Assembly: GCA_004557905.1 (NCBI GenBank)
Contig: SFFH01000014.1
Coordinates: forward strand, 1-54,574
Direction: 5' to 3'
DNA length: 54,574 nucleotides
Source of the DNA: Clostridiales bacterium
Lineage (GTDB): Bacteria; Bacillota; Clostridia; Christensenellales; Aristaeellaceae
In this document: one piece after another, positions 1 to 8,653 of the stretch
How the letters are laid out: each line of letters opens with the position of its first letter
Position numbering within the stretch: the stretch's first letter is position 1
Program-made: the position numbers and the translations under genes
The notes under the pieces: generated by a model
What the model saw: only the letters and a program-made list of their open reading frames with translations
Databases searched by the model: none
Told to the model about the DNA's origin: nothing

Positions 1-20
1 GTTTCTGCAAAAAAGTATGA
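1..20 (+). CDS. Possible 3' end of a response regulator gene (partial)
   Basis: Reading from base 3, the frame gives Phe-Cys-Lys-Lys-Val and a TGA at 18-20. This could be the tail of a winged-helix response regulator, whose C-terminus usually ends shortly after a Gly-Tyr-Arg-Phe motif. The TGA overlaps the ATG at 17-19 in the ATGA arrangement common between a response regulator and its kinase. Only six codons are visible, so this is inference from context. Confidence 0.3.
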
Positions 21-1104
21 AAAAAGATCCAGGCCGAGTTTTCCCTCTCGTTCTGGATCTTCGTTTATTCTGTTACTGGCATTAACTTAATGACATTGCT
101 ACGAATCCCGCTATTTTTCCGTATTGCTGGATGAAAGCGGTCAGGTGCTCAGCACGGACACCAATAAAACTGCCGCAGTGGATCAAAGCACTGCGGCAGA
201 ATATGCGCTGAAAGTATGGAATTCCGGTCGAAGCAGCGGTTTTTTTGTGCAGTACCGTTTTCTCCGCAGCGTGGAGGACGGCGGCATCCGATTGATTTTT
301 CTGAATTGCAGCCGAAGCCTTTCCACCTTCTGGTCAGTTCTGCTGTCCAGCCTGGTCATCTCCCTGTTCGGGCTTGTGGCGGTTCTGGTGCTGCTGCTGA
401 TTTTCTCCCGCAGGATCGTTACCCCGGCGGCAGAAAGCTACGACAAGCAGCGCCGGTTCATCACAGACGCCGGGCACGAGATCAAGACGCCCCTCACCAT
501 CATCGGAGCCGATGCGGATCTGCTCGAGCTGGAATGCGGAGAAAGCGAATGGCTGACCGACATCAAGCGTCAGATCGCACGGCTGACCGGACTGACCAAC
601 GAGCTGATTGATCTCTCCCGGATGGATGAGGAGCGTCCGCAGCTTCAGCGCGTGGACTTTTCCCTTTCCGATGTGACGGAGGATGTGGTGCAGTCCTTTC
701 AGGGGCCGATTAAGTCGCAAAGCAAAGCGCTGGAAACGGATATCCGCCCGATGCTCACCTGTACCGGCGACGAAAAAGCCATCCGCCAGCTGGTGTCCAT
801 TCTGATGGACAATGCCGTCAAGTATTCGCCGGAGGGAGGGGACATCTGCGTCCGTCTGGTGCAGGAAAGCCGCTCCCTGAAGCTGTCCGTCTCCAATACG
901 ACGGTGCAGCCCGTGAAAAAGGAAGATCTCAGCCGCCTGTTTGACCGGTTTTACCGCATGGATCAGTCCCATAATTCGTCAACCGGCGGCTATGGATTGG
1001 GCATGTCGATTGCTCAAAGTATCGTGTCCGTCCACAAAGGAAGAATCCGTGCGGAATCTCCTGCTGAACATGCCCTGACAATCGTGGTCACGCTGCCGCA
1101 GTGA
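17..1104 (+). pseudogene. Sensor histidine kinase, 5' part broken
   Basis: The uninterrupted part runs from a TTG at 124 to 1104 (326 residues). It has one membrane helix (about residues 68-94), a HisKA domain with the phospho-accepting His118 in GHEIKTP, an N box (DNAVKYSP), an F box (FDRFYR) and a G box (GYGLGMS), so the kinase core looks intact. Upstream the frame holds homologous-looking residues (SRYFSV before LLDESG) but meets a TGA at 91-93. An ATG at 17 would lead into a plausible first helix (MKKIQAEFSLSF) if the A6 run at 20-25 were one base shorter. The gene therefore seems to carry a 1-base frameshift and to lack much of the extracellular sensor segment between the two helices. 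It would phosphorylate a partner regulator, probably the gene ending at base 20. TTG 124 has no visible ribosome binding site, so a working short form is doubtful. Confidence 0.75.
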
Positions 1105-1214
1105 TCCGACCATTGCATCCTGGATTCGCGTATGGGCAGAGCAAGCCCGATGCATTCCGGATGCTGTGCAAGAGAAGACTCTTTTCTTCTGCGCCACAAC
1201 AGCGGGCTTTCTGA

Positions 1215-1736
1215 TCATTGCTGCATCGTTTTCAATTCCATGCGATGATCATTCATCAGTTTTTGATATGTTCCGTCAGGATTTAGCAGATACCCTTCGC
1301 CAGGCTTCACCTGATAGTCAAAGTATCTTCCCTTGGGGACTGCAGCCCGCTCCATGATCGCCATGATCGTCCCGCCGTGGACGATCAGCGCGACGCCGCA
1401 CGGCTTTCCCCGCCCGGGAAGAGCAGCTTGCCGCCGGAGTCGATCCACGCCTGATAATCGGAGCGGCCGCTGAGCTCTGCATAATTCTTTCCTTCAAACA
1501 CCCCGAAGTCGCACTCCCGAAAGTCCGGCACGATCTCCGGCCGGATGCCGGGATACAGGATCGCCGCCGTCTCGACGCACCGGCGCATGGGGCTTGCAAA
1601 CACACGCGACACGGCCGGATACCGGTGCAGCCGCAGTGCCTCCCTGCCCGCCGCGCAGAGCGGCTCGTCCGTGCGGCAGCCGATGTAGCGATGCTCAATG
1701 TTGCCCTGCGTCTGGCCGTGGCGGATGAGCACCCAT
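1215..1736 (-). pseudogene. cobC: Alpha-ribazole phosphatase, internal deletion and frameshift
   Basis: The ATG at 1736 opens a histidine phosphatase (phosphoglycerate mutase-like) frame: RHGQT active-site motif at residues 7-11, FASPMRRCVETA, and a glutamate in the DFRECDFGVFEGK segment. This frame stops soon after PGGES. A second frame resumes as CGVALIVHGGTIMAIME, carrying the second catalytic His, and ends at 1215. About 20-30 residues normally found between PGGES and the VHGG motif are missing. The enzyme removes phosphate from alpha-ribazole-5'-phosphate or adenosylcobalamin-phosphate in the last steps of B12 synthesis. It is the final gene of the cob operon, starting 1 base after the cobU-like stop. 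The join lies at about 1393-1400. Either the gene is dead or the sequence contains an assembly deletion. Confidence 0.82.
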
Positions 1737-1737
1737 C

Positions 1738-2064
1738 TCATTTGATGCGCACCCCGATTCCGCAGACCACGCGCGTTACCTGCCGCGCTTCCTGTGCGAC
1801 GACGCACAGCGCCCGGCCCACCGCTTCGCGGAAGGCGCGCTCCTGCGCCTCGATGGGCACCACACCCGCGCCGACCTCGTTGGCGACAATCACCGCGTCC
1901 GGGTGCGCCGCAACGACGCTCTGCGCAAAGGCGCACGCGTCTTCCCCGCGCCGCATGGCCTTTTGCACGGTCTCGTGAAAGTCTGAAAGAATCAGCGCAT
2001 CCGGGTTTTCCGCGCGCGCCAGCTCGAGCTGCCCCTGATATGCGCCGCCGATGTAGAGCTTCAT
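1738..2064 (-). CDS. CobU-like protein lacking the P-loop lysine
   Basis: A 108-residue protein that resembles the short CobU/CobP-like proteins found next to cobS in Clostridia. It starts MKLYIGGAYQGQ, which aligns with the nucleotide-binding GGxxxGKS loop of CobU, but the lysine is Gln and the following Ser/Thr is Leu. The C-terminal half has NEVGAGVVP and VVCGIGVRIK, the latter typical of this family. Canonical CobU phosphorylates adenosylcobinamide and then transfers GMP to it; this protein probably cannot bind ATP in the usual way. Its ATG overlaps the cobS stop (ATGA), so it is translated with the operon. A complete CobU is encoded two genes upstream, so this copy may be an accessory or regulatory paralogue. 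Confidence 0.75.
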   Translation of the reverse strand: MKLYIGGAYQGQLELARAENPDALILSDFHETVQKAMRRGEDACAFAQSVVAAHPDAVIVANEVGAGVVPIEAQERAFREAVGRALCVVAQEARQVTRVVCGIGVRIK

Positions 2065-2825
2065 TTCAGCATTCCTCCCATCACAATGACCGCCGTCAAA
2101 CACAGCTCCGTGACCTGCACAAGCCAGCCCGCCAGATCGCCCGTGATTCCGCCAAATTGGCGCTGCGCCATGCGGGCAAAGCCAAGCGCGCACAGTCCTG
2201 CCGCCAGCAGGCAGGCAACCGCCTGCACGGGGCCGCCCAAGACGAGCCAAAGCACGATGCACAGCGCCGCATATATGCCGCTGCTCAGACAAACCGCACG
2301 CCTGTGCGCCGCCCTGGCAAAGCCGTCGAGCATCCCGCCGGGACGTGCGCTCTTCATCACGGTCAGCGCTGTTGCGCTCATTGCGCGGGAAAAGACGAAG
2401 CACGGCGCGAGCAGCCGCCCGGCCACCGCGTCCGCCTCGCTGAGCAGCCCCGCCGTCAGCAGCAGAACCCCCGCGCAGGCCATCACGGCGAACGCGCCGG
2501 TGTGGCTGTCCTTGAGGATTTCCAATCGCCGCTCCTGCGTCTGCCAGGAGGCGATCGCGTCGCTTACGTCCATCAGGCCGTCCATGTGGATACCGCCCGT
2601 CACCAGCAGCGGAATCAGCGCACCCGCCGCCCCGCGCAGTATGGAGCCGACGCCCAGCGCGTCGCAAAGCGCCAGCCAGCCCCAAAGCAGCAGGCCCACC
2701 GCCGCGCCGACCAGTGGAAAGAAGCACATCGCATAGCGGCGGTTCTCCTCCGACCACGCCGCGCTCGGCATCGGGATGCGCGAATAGGTCGAAAACGCGA
2801 TCACAAATGCATCCATCAAACGCAT
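2061..2825 (-). CDS. cobS: Adenosylcobinamide-GDP ribazoletransferase
   Basis: CobS is an integral membrane enzyme that joins adenosylcobinamide-GDP to alpha-ribazole(-phosphate), closing the nucleotide loop of B12. The 254-residue product opens with AFSTYSRIPMP and contains GGIHMDGLMDVSDA and the KDSHTGAFAV segment typical of the family, followed by several hydrophobic helices. The start at 2825 is preferred because AGGAG lies 8 bases before it; a second ATG at 2816 would overlap the cobU stop directly. It overlaps cobU by 10 bases and the downstream CobU-like gene by 4. Confidence 0.93.
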   Translation of the reverse strand: MRLMDAFVIAFSTYSRIPMPSAAWSEENRRYAMCFFPLVGAAVGLLLWGWLALCDALGVGSILRGAAGALIPLLVTGGIHMDGLMDVSDAIASWQTQERRLEILKDSHTGAFAVMACAGVLLLTAGLLSEADAVAGRLLAPCFVFSRAMSATALTVMKSARPGGMLDGFARAAHRRAVCLSSGIYAALCIVLWLVLGGPVQAVACLLAAGLCALGFARMAQRQFGGITGDLAGWLVQVTELCLTAVIVMGGMLK

Positions 2826-3331
2826 GGCAGCGCTCCTTTCAGCGCGACGGGAATGGAATAGACGACCTCGACCACGCAGTCGGCCAGCGCCGCCGCGCTG
2901 CAGTTGATTGCTGCCAGCGCGCGCAGATAGGCCTGCGTCGATTCGTCGTAGCAACCGCCGTCGGAAAACACGTCGTTGGTCACCATCACCAGATGGCGGC
3001 AACGATGCGCCAGATCATGAAGCGCGGGCACAATGCGGCGCACATCCCCGCCGGAAAACATCTCGTTGGCCGCGAGGTTCACCAGATCCTCCAGCAGCAC
3101 GATGCTGCCCTCCGGGATGTCCGCCGCCGCCAGGTTTTTTTCGCACTCGATGGTCGCAAAGCCCAGATGCGCCCGCTGCGCGCGGTGCCTTGCCACCCGC
3201 CTGACGGATTCCTCGTCATAAACCTGCATGGTAGCGATGTAGACACGTTGTCCCTCCGGCATGGATGCAATCAGCCGCTCTGCCCAAGTGGACTTGCCGC
3301 AGCCGCTTCCGCCCGTCACCAGCACGATCAT
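2816..3331 (-). CDS. cobU: Adenosylcobinamide kinase / GTP:adenosylcobinamide-phosphate guanylyltransferase
   Basis: CobU phosphorylates adenosylcobinamide and then converts it to adenosylcobinamide-GDP for CobS. The 171-residue protein has the expected length, a P-loop GGSGCGKS at residues 7-14 and a histidine in RVARHRAQR (His49) at the place of the guanylylated His46 of the Salmonella enzyme. LLEDLVNL and VTNDVFSDG are further family motifs. The start overlaps the cobT stop by 4 bases, so the two are translationally coupled. Confidence 0.95.
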   Translation of the reverse strand: MIVLVTGGSGCGKSTWAERLIASMPEGQRVYIATMQVYDEESVRRVARHRAQRAHLGFATIECEKNLAAADIPEGSIVLLEDLVNLAANEMFSGGDVRRIVPALHDLAHRCRHLVMVTNDVFSDGGCYDESTQAYLRALAAINCSAAALADCVVEVVYSIPVALKGALPCV

Positions 3332-4347
3332 GCCTGTCCCTCCTGCGGCGTATACGCGTCCATGCCCAGCTGATCAAACGTATGTGGGCCGTGGTACACC
3401 GCCAGCGCCATATCGAGCAGCGGCAGCAGCGCGACTGCGCCCGTACCCTCGCCCAGCGCCATGTCCGCGTCGATCACGGGGTGCAGGTCAAGCTCCTCAA
3501 AGATGCGCCGCGCGGCAGGCTCACGGCTCATGTGTGAGGGCAGCATGTATGCCCGTGCTTCGGGGCAAATGCGCGCGGCCGTCAGCGCCGCCACGGCGGA
3601 GATCACCCCGTCGATGACGACGGGTACGCGGTGTTCCATGCTGCCCAGGAACGCACCGGCCATGCCCGCAATCTCCAAGCCGCCGACCTTCGCCAGCACG
3701 TCGACGGGGTCGTCCGGGTCGGGGCGGTTCACCGCCAGCGCGCGGGCGATTGCCTCCCACTTGCGCGCGAGGCCCGCGTCCGACAGTCCCGCACCGCGCC
3801 CGGCCGCCTCCTGCGGCGCAAGCCCCAGCAGCGCGCAGGCCATCGCCGCGCAGGCCGTCGTATTGCCGATGCCCATCTCGCCCGTGGCAATCAACCGGTA
3901 TCCCTTCGCTTTCATCTCGCCGACGAGCGCGCGCCCGGAAAAAAGCGCCTGCTCCGCCTGTGCGCGCGTCATCGCGGGGCCGCGCGCCATGTTCGCCGTC
4001 CCGCGCGCGACCTTGCAGTCGAGCACGCCGGGCACATCCTCAAGCATGCCCATATCCACCGCCAGCACGTCCGTGCCGGACGCAGCGGCCATCAGGCTCA
4101 CGTTCGACGTGCCCTCCGCAATGGCGCGCGCCACCAGCGCCGTGACCCCGCTCCCGCTCTGGGAGACACCCTCGGCCACCACGCCGTGATCACCGCAGAA
4201 GACCAGCGCACAGCGCGGCGCAATGCACACGTCCTCCGTCCCCTGAATGTCCGCCAGCTGCACGATCAGCTCCTCCAGCCGCCCCAGCGAGCGCAGCGGC
4301 TTGGCGATGCGGTCAAGGTGCGCCTGCGCCCGCTCTCCTGCGCTCAT
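3328..4347 (-). CDS. cobT: Nicotinate-nucleotide--dimethylbenzimidazole phosphoribosyltransferase
   Basis: CobT moves ribose-5-phosphate from nicotinate mononucleotide to the lower-ligand base (dimethylbenzimidazole or another benzimidazole), giving alpha-ribazole phosphate. The 339-residue product is full length, with FCGDHGVVAEGVS, GEMGIGNTTACAA and the LGEGTGA motif carrying the catalytic glutamate (about residue 300). It sits between the Cys-rich gene and cobU with 4-base overlaps on both sides. No gene for making the base itself is present in this window, so the base may be scavenged or made elsewhere. Confidence 0.96.
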   Translation of the reverse strand: MSAGERAQAHLDRIAKPLRSLGRLEELIVQLADIQGTEDVCIAPRCALVFCGDHGVVAEGVSQSGSGVTALVARAIAEGTSNVSLMAAASGTDVLAVDMGMLEDVPGVLDCKVARGTANMARGPAMTRAQAEQALFSGRALVGEMKAKGYRLIATGEMGIGNTTACAAMACALLGLAPQEAAGRGAGLSDAGLARKWEAIARALAVNRPDPDDPVDVLAKVGGLEIAGMAGAFLGSMEHRVPVVIDGVISAVAALTAARICPEARAYMLPSHMSREPAARRIFEELDLHPVIDADMALGEGTGAVALLPLLDMALAVYHGPHTFDQLGMDAYTPQEGQA

Positions 4348-4628
4348 ACACCCTCCTCGTCCGCGCGCCTGACGACCTTCAAGATGTCGCCGTAACGCGC
4401 AAGCAGCCTGTCGTAGTTTTCCGGCCTGTGCGGAAAGGTGCAGGCCGAGCAGTCCTTGACGCCGCGCTCGTTGTAGGTATAGTCGCCGCCGCAGGCCCTG
4501 CCCAGCGCATAGAGCGGGCAGTAGCAGAACAGGCAGTTGAATGCCTCCCCCTCCATGCCCGCGTGGCAGGGGAAATACGCGCAGGCCCGATTTTCAAAGA
4601 AGCGACTGCTGTTTTGTACTTTCTCCAT
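4344..4628 (-). CDS. Cysteine-rich small domain protein of the cobalamin operon
   Basis: This 94-residue protein has eight cysteines in its central part (CAYFPC, CLFCYCPLY, ACGGD, DCSACTFPH). The pattern matches the Cys-rich small domain family often found beside cobT, cbiB and cobD in anaerobes. Its function is not established; the cysteine spacing suggests zinc or an iron-sulfur cluster. The stop overlaps the cobT start by 4 bases. Confidence 0.82.
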   Translation of the reverse strand: MEKVQNSSRFFENRACAYFPCHAGMEGEAFNCLFCYCPLYALGRACGGDYTYNERGVKDCSACTFPHRPENYDRLLARYGDILKVVRRADEEGV

Positions 4629-4644
4629 GCCGATTATTCCTCCT

Positions 4645-5592
4645 TCACAGCATCAGCGCGGCGGCGCAGATTGCCGCCATCCCAAGCGTGCTCGCCGCCA
4701 TCATCAGGCACACAGCGCGCGCAATGTCCGATCGCTCGGCCGGGCAGTCCGCGTCGCCAATCGTCGGCTTTTCCATCGGCTTGCCGAAGTAGTCGTGCGT
4801 GCCGCCGAGCTGGATGTGCAGCGCGCCCGCCGCCGCAGCCTCGCTCCATGCGCAGTTGGGGCTCTTGTGGCATGCATGGTCGCGCCGCATCACGCGCCAG
4901 GCGTTTTTCCCGTCCAGTCCTGTGAGCGCCGCCGCCAGGCAGAGCAGCGGTCCGGTGACGCGCGCCGGGATGAAGTTGAGCAGGTCGTCCAGCCGCGCGC
5001 TTGACCAGCCGATGTCGCGGTAGCGCTCGTCCATGTAGCCGACCATGGAATCGAGCGTGCTGGCCGCCTTGAAGCCCCACAGCAGCACCGGCCCGCCCAG
5101 CGCCGCATAGAGCATCGGGGCAATCACGCCGTCGGTCGTGTTCTCCGCGACGGTCTCCACAGTCGCCTTGATGATCTCTTCCTCACTCAGGCGCTGCGTG
5201 TCCCGCCCGACAATGCGCGCCACCTGCGCGCGTCCGGCCTCCACGCCACGATCAAGCGCCCGCTCCACGCCGCGCGCCTCCCGCGCCAGCGAGGTCATCG
5301 CCAGCCCCAGCCAATCAAGCAGCGCCATGCCGGCCAGGCGCGGAATGCGTCCAAAGCAGCTCAGCAGGGCCAGCAGCGCGCCCGCTGCCGTCATCGTCAG
5401 CAGCACGGTGGAGGCGGTCAGCAGCAGCGCGCTTTTTCTCAGGTTTCCGCCCCGTGCGCGCAGCCGCCTCTCCGCGAAGAAAATGTAGCTTCCGATGAGA
5501 CACACCGGATGCAAAAGCCAGGCCGGATCGCCCAGCAGCGCGTCGAGCGCAAAACCGAGCGCCAGCGCCAGCACATGTTCGCCCATCGTCAA
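4645..5592 (-). CDS. cbiB: Adenosylcobinamide-phosphate synthase
   Basis: CbiB (CobD in the aerobic naming) attaches aminopropanol phosphate, made by the threonine-phosphate decarboxylase encoded upstream, to adenosylcobyric acid. The 315-residue protein is membrane-embedded. Family motifs seen are ALLGDPAWLLHPV near the N-terminus, TVETVAENTTDGVIAPMLYA in the middle and STLDSMVGYMDERYRDIGW. The start overlaps the cbiP stop by 4 bases; a second ATG lies two codons downstream. Confidence 0.95.
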   Translation of the reverse strand: MTMGEHVLALALGFALDALLGDPAWLLHPVCLIGSYIFFAERRLRARGGNLRKSALLLTASTVLLTMTAAGALLALLSCFGRIPRLAGMALLDWLGLAMTSLAREARGVERALDRGVEAGRAQVARIVGRDTQRLSEEEIIKATVETVAENTTDGVIAPMLYAALGGPVLLWGFKAASTLDSMVGYMDERYRDIGWSSARLDDLLNFIPARVTGPLLCLAAALTGLDGKNAWRVMRRDHACHKSPNCAWSEAAAAGALHIQLGGTHDYFGKPMEKPTIGDADCPAERSDIARAVCLMMAASTLGMAAICAAALML

Positions 5593-7091
5593 GCCTCTCC
5601 CCGCAGGATACGGTAAATCGCGTCCACATCCACGCTCGCGCGCACGATGGACGCGATGCGGTCAAACTCCCGCTCGCGCAGCTGCGCCATGCTGACCGGG
5701 GCCTGCGCGCCCGCGTCATCACCCTTCTGCGCGCGGATGTGTGCGGCGAGCAGCGAAAAGAGCTGCCCGTCGTCAAACAAACCGTGCAGGTGCGTGCCCA
5801 GCACGTTGCCCTGTGCGTTCATCACGCCATCCACGCATCCGCTGATGCACAGCCACGGTGCGGCCTCCGGCCCGAAAGCACAGCGTCCGGCGTGGATCTC
5901 GTAGCCATCGAGCAGCAGCCCCCGCGCATTCCTCAGCCAGCCGTCCTGCGCGCAGACCTCGCCCACGGCCTGCGCCGTGCGCTTTTCGCCCGAGAAGGCG
6001 ACCTCCATGTCCAGCAGCCCCAGCCCCGCCGCCTCCTGCACGCGGGACTCCACGTGCTCCGGGTCGCGCAGCACGCGCCCGAGCATCTGATAGCCGCCGC
6101 ACACGCCGAGCACCATGCCCCCACGCCGCGCATGGCGCACGATGGCCGCGTCCATGCCGCGGCGGCGCAGATCGAGCAGATCCTCGATGGTGTTCTTCGT
6201 GCCGGGCAGCACGATCAGGTCGGCGCTTTCAAGCTCTGCAGCCGTCCGCGCATAGCGCACACGCGCGCCCGGCTGAAGCGCGAGCGCCTGAAAGTCCGTG
6301 AAGTTGGCGATGTGCGCAAGCTGCACCACGGCGATATCGAGGTCGCCTGCACCGCTCACACGCGAAAAGCGCGCGGTGACGCTGTCCTCCTCCTCCAGCT
6401 CCACGTCCATCCACGGCACCACGCCCAGCACGGGCACATGGATCAGTTCCTCCAGCATCCGCAGCCCCGGTGCGAGAATCGCCGGGTCGCCGCGGAACTT
6501 GTTGATGATCACGCCCTTCACCCGGGCGCGCTCCGCATCGCTGAGCAGCATCATCGTGCCCAGAAGAGAGGCGAACACGCCGCCCAGGTCGATGTCGCCC
6601 ACCAGGATCACCGGCGCGTCCGCCGCCTCGGCCATCGCCATGTTGACGATGTCGCCCTCGCGCAGGTTGATCTCCGCCGGACTGCCAGCGCCCTCGATGA
6701 CCACCGCGTCAACCGTCGCCTCCAGCGCGTCGTAGACCTCGCGGATGGTTTCCCGCAGTGCAGGCTTGTAGCTATGGTATTCCATCGCCGTCATCGTGCC
6801 CACGGGCCTGCCGCAGACGATCACCTGACTGCGCCGGTCGCTCGTGGGCTTGAGGAGCACCGGGTTCATCCGCACGTCCGGCTCCAGCCCCGCCGCCTGC
6901 GCCTGCGTGACCTGCGCGCGGCCCATCTCCAGCCCGTCGCGGGTGGCGAAGGAATTAAGCGCCATATTCTGCGCCTTGAAGGGCGCGGCGCGCAGCCCGT
7001 CCTGCTTCATGATGCGCAGCAGCGCCGCGCACAGCACGCTCTTGCCCACCGACGAAGCCGTGCCCTGGATCATCAGCGATTTTCCACGCAT
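5589..7091 (-). CDS. cbiP: Cobyric acid synthase (glutamine-hydrolysing)
   Basis: CbiP amidates four side chains of adenosylcobyrinic acid a,c-diamide, using glutamine and ATP. The 500-residue protein has the ATP-binding loop GTASSVGKS (residues 10-18), the dethiobiotin-synthetase-like N-terminal half and a class I glutaminase half. The nucleophile Cys331 lies in GVCGGYQMLG and the histidine in THLHGLFDD (about 434-436). The start at 7091 is chosen because GGAGG lies just upstream; an in-frame ATG at 7115 has no such site. No earlier corrin-ring genes are in this window. Confidence 0.95.
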   Translation of the reverse strand: MRGKSLMIQGTASSVGKSVLCAALLRIMKQDGLRAAPFKAQNMALNSFATRDGLEMGRAQVTQAQAAGLEPDVRMNPVLLKPTSDRRSQVIVCGRPVGTMTAMEYHSYKPALRETIREVYDALEATVDAVVIEGAGSPAEINLREGDIVNMAMAEAADAPVILVGDIDLGGVFASLLGTMMLLSDAERARVKGVIINKFRGDPAILAPGLRMLEELIHVPVLGVVPWMDVELEEEDSVTARFSRVSGAGDLDIAVVQLAHIANFTDFQALALQPGARVRYARTAAELESADLIVLPGTKNTIEDLLDLRRRGMDAAIVRHARRGGMVLGVCGGYQMLGRVLRDPEHVESRVQEAAGLGLLDMEVAFSGEKRTAQAVGEVCAQDGWLRNARGLLLDGYEIHAGRCAFGPEAAPWLCISGCVDGVMNAQGNVLGTHLHGLFDDGQLFSLLAAHIRAQKGDDAGAQAPVSMAQLREREFDRIASIVRASVDVDAIYRILRGEA

Positions 7092-7180
7092 ATGCGCTCC
7101 TCCCGTGGTCTGCAAATTGCGATAACGTGGCTATGCGGGATACCCGCGCTTTCGCAGGCGGCGATAGGCGTCGCCGAAGA

Positions 7181-8158
7181 TTATCCATTCCCCCACAGCG
7201 CATCCACCAGCCTGTCATTTTCGGCATCCGTCCTCACGGCAAGGCGCAGCATACTCTTGCCCAGCCCGAAGGACGCGCACGTGCGCACCAGGATGTGCTG
7301 CGCCCTTAGCCGCTCCACCGCGCTGCTCATGTCCTGCCCGAAATCGACCAGCAGGAAATTGGCCTGCGACGGCTCCACACGCGCGCCGTGCGCCCAAAGG
7401 CGGCTGGCCAGCCGCTCCCGCCGCCGCGCATTGCACTCCGCGTCCCGGCGGATGTCCTCCAGGTGCGCGGGCAGCTGCGCGGCAATCTCCGCCGCGAGCA
7501 TGTTGAGGCTCCAGGGCAGCGCCCGCCTCTCCATCCACGCGATCACCTCCGGCGCGGCGCAGATATAGCCCAGCCGCACGCCCGGGATACACAGCGTTTT
7601 GGTCAGCGAACCCACGACAGTCAGCCCCTGTTCAACGTTCCGCCGCACGCTGTGCTCCGGGCAGAAGTCGATGAACGCCTCGTCCACCGCCAGCGCTGCG
7701 CCGCTGCGCATCGCCTGCGCGTGCAGCGCAAGGATGTCCTCCCGGCTGCGCGCGCTGCCCGTCGGGTTGTTCGGGTTGCCGAGCATCAGCAGATCGCCGG
7801 GCGCGAAGCGGCCGTCCCAGAGGGCGTGCGCTTTCCCGTGGACGGCAGCGCGCTCAGCGTACTCGCCGAACGCCGGTGCCTCCGTTCGCACGCGTCCCGG
7901 ATGCAGCGCCATGCAGGCGTCGATGGCGTCCACACCGCCCGCCGTGGGCAGGATGCATGCCTCGGGCACGCCCGCATAGACCGCCAGCCCCGCGCGCGCC
8001 GCACGCATTGCGCGATCCGGATAATACCGCGCGTTGTGAAGCGCCGCCTGCATGGCGCGCATCACCCAGTCCGGTGTGCCTTCCGGGCGCAGATTGGCTG
8101 AAAAGTCGAGCCAGGCAGCGGGTTCGTCGCTTGCCCAGACATTTCCTCCATGCTTCAT
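7181..8158 (-). CDS. cobD: L-threonine-O-3-phosphate decarboxylase
   Basis: CobD is a PLP enzyme of the aspartate aminotransferase fold that makes (R)-1-amino-2-propanol phosphate, the substrate of CbiB. The 325-residue protein begins KHGGNVWA, has LDFSANLRPEG, the GNPNNPTG loop (about residues 127-134) and the PLP lysine Lys187 in SLTKTLCIPGVRLGY. The start at 8158 follows GAGGAGG at the right distance; an upstream in-frame ATG at 8314 lies in the riboswitch leader and is unlikely. It is the first gene of the operon, about 160 bases after the riboswitch terminator. Confidence 0.94.
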   Translation of the reverse strand: MKHGGNVWASDEPAAWLDFSANLRPEGTPDWVMRAMQAALHNARYYPDRAMRAARAGLAVYAGVPEACILPTAGGVDAIDACMALHPGRVRTEAPAFGEYAERAAVHGKAHALWDGRFAPGDLLMLGNPNNPTGSARSREDILALHAQAMRSGAALAVDEAFIDFCPEHSVRRNVEQGLTVVGSLTKTLCIPGVRLGYICAAPEVIAWMERRALPWSLNMLAAEIAAQLPAHLEDIRRDAECNARRRERLASRLWAHGARVEPSQANFLLVDFGQDMSSAVERLRAQHILVRTCASFGLGKSMLRLAVRTDAENDRLVDALWGNG

Positions 8159-8312
8159 CCCCAAAAACCTCCTCACCAACTCCGGATGGGACAGAAAGTG
8201 CGCGTGGGCAAACGCCGCCAGCGTCCGCTTCCTTTCAAAGCCGCAGGCCCATACCTTCTGCTGCGCGCCCGCCTCCCGCCCGTATCCGATAGGTCGGGCG
8301 GTTTTCTGATGC

Positions 8313-8346
8313 AAAAAGGCGTCTGCCTTTCAGAAAAGCAGACGCC
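8313..8346 (-). terminator. Intrinsic terminator below the B12 riboswitch
   Basis: On the minus strand GGCGTCTGC and GCAGACGCC form a 9-bp stem with a roughly 11-base loop, followed by TTTTT. It lies between the riboswitch aptamer and cobD, where an expression platform is expected. B12 binding would favour this terminator and shut the operon off; the switching helix was not worked out. Confidence 0.85.
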
Positions 8347-8399
8347 GGACATACGCAAACAAAGCCTTTTCCGGCTTTCTGGCGACCTGCTTTCTTCGG

Positions 8400-8602
8400 A
8401 AGCTGTGCACCGGATGGTCTCAGCAGGTTTCCTGACTCACGGATGATCGATTGGCCGCGCCTTCTCACGCCTTTGGCACAATGGACTTTGCAGCCGCTCT
8501 CCCCGTTCACAGTGACCGGATCGTTCAGGTCTCGCACCTGATTCCCTTTTACCCAGACAGCGTTGCCCTACCGACATTGAACCTGCCTGGCACTGAGTAT
8601 CC
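8400..8602 (-). promoter_or_regulatory. Cobalamin riboswitch
   Basis: The minus strand carries the usual landmarks in order: AAAAGGGAA, CAGGTG..CCTG, GGTCACTGTGA, a GAGAAGGCG-like segment, and the 3' B12 box AGTCAGGAAACCTGCTGAG (about 8417-8437). It lies upstream of a complete nucleotide-loop operon for B12, which is its usual regulon. High adenosylcobalamin should stop transcription at the downstream hairpin. Confidence 0.93.
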
Positions 8603-8624
8603 CTGTTATTCAAATTCATCGTAT

Positions 8625-8653
8625 AGTGTAGCCGATTTGGATGGAAAAGTCAA
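8625..8653 (-). promoter_or_regulatory. Promoter of the cobalamin operon
   Basis: On the minus strand TTGACT (8648-8653) and TACACT (8625-8630) are separated by 17 bases. The start of transcription would fall about 10-15 bases before the riboswitch. Confidence 0.75.
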
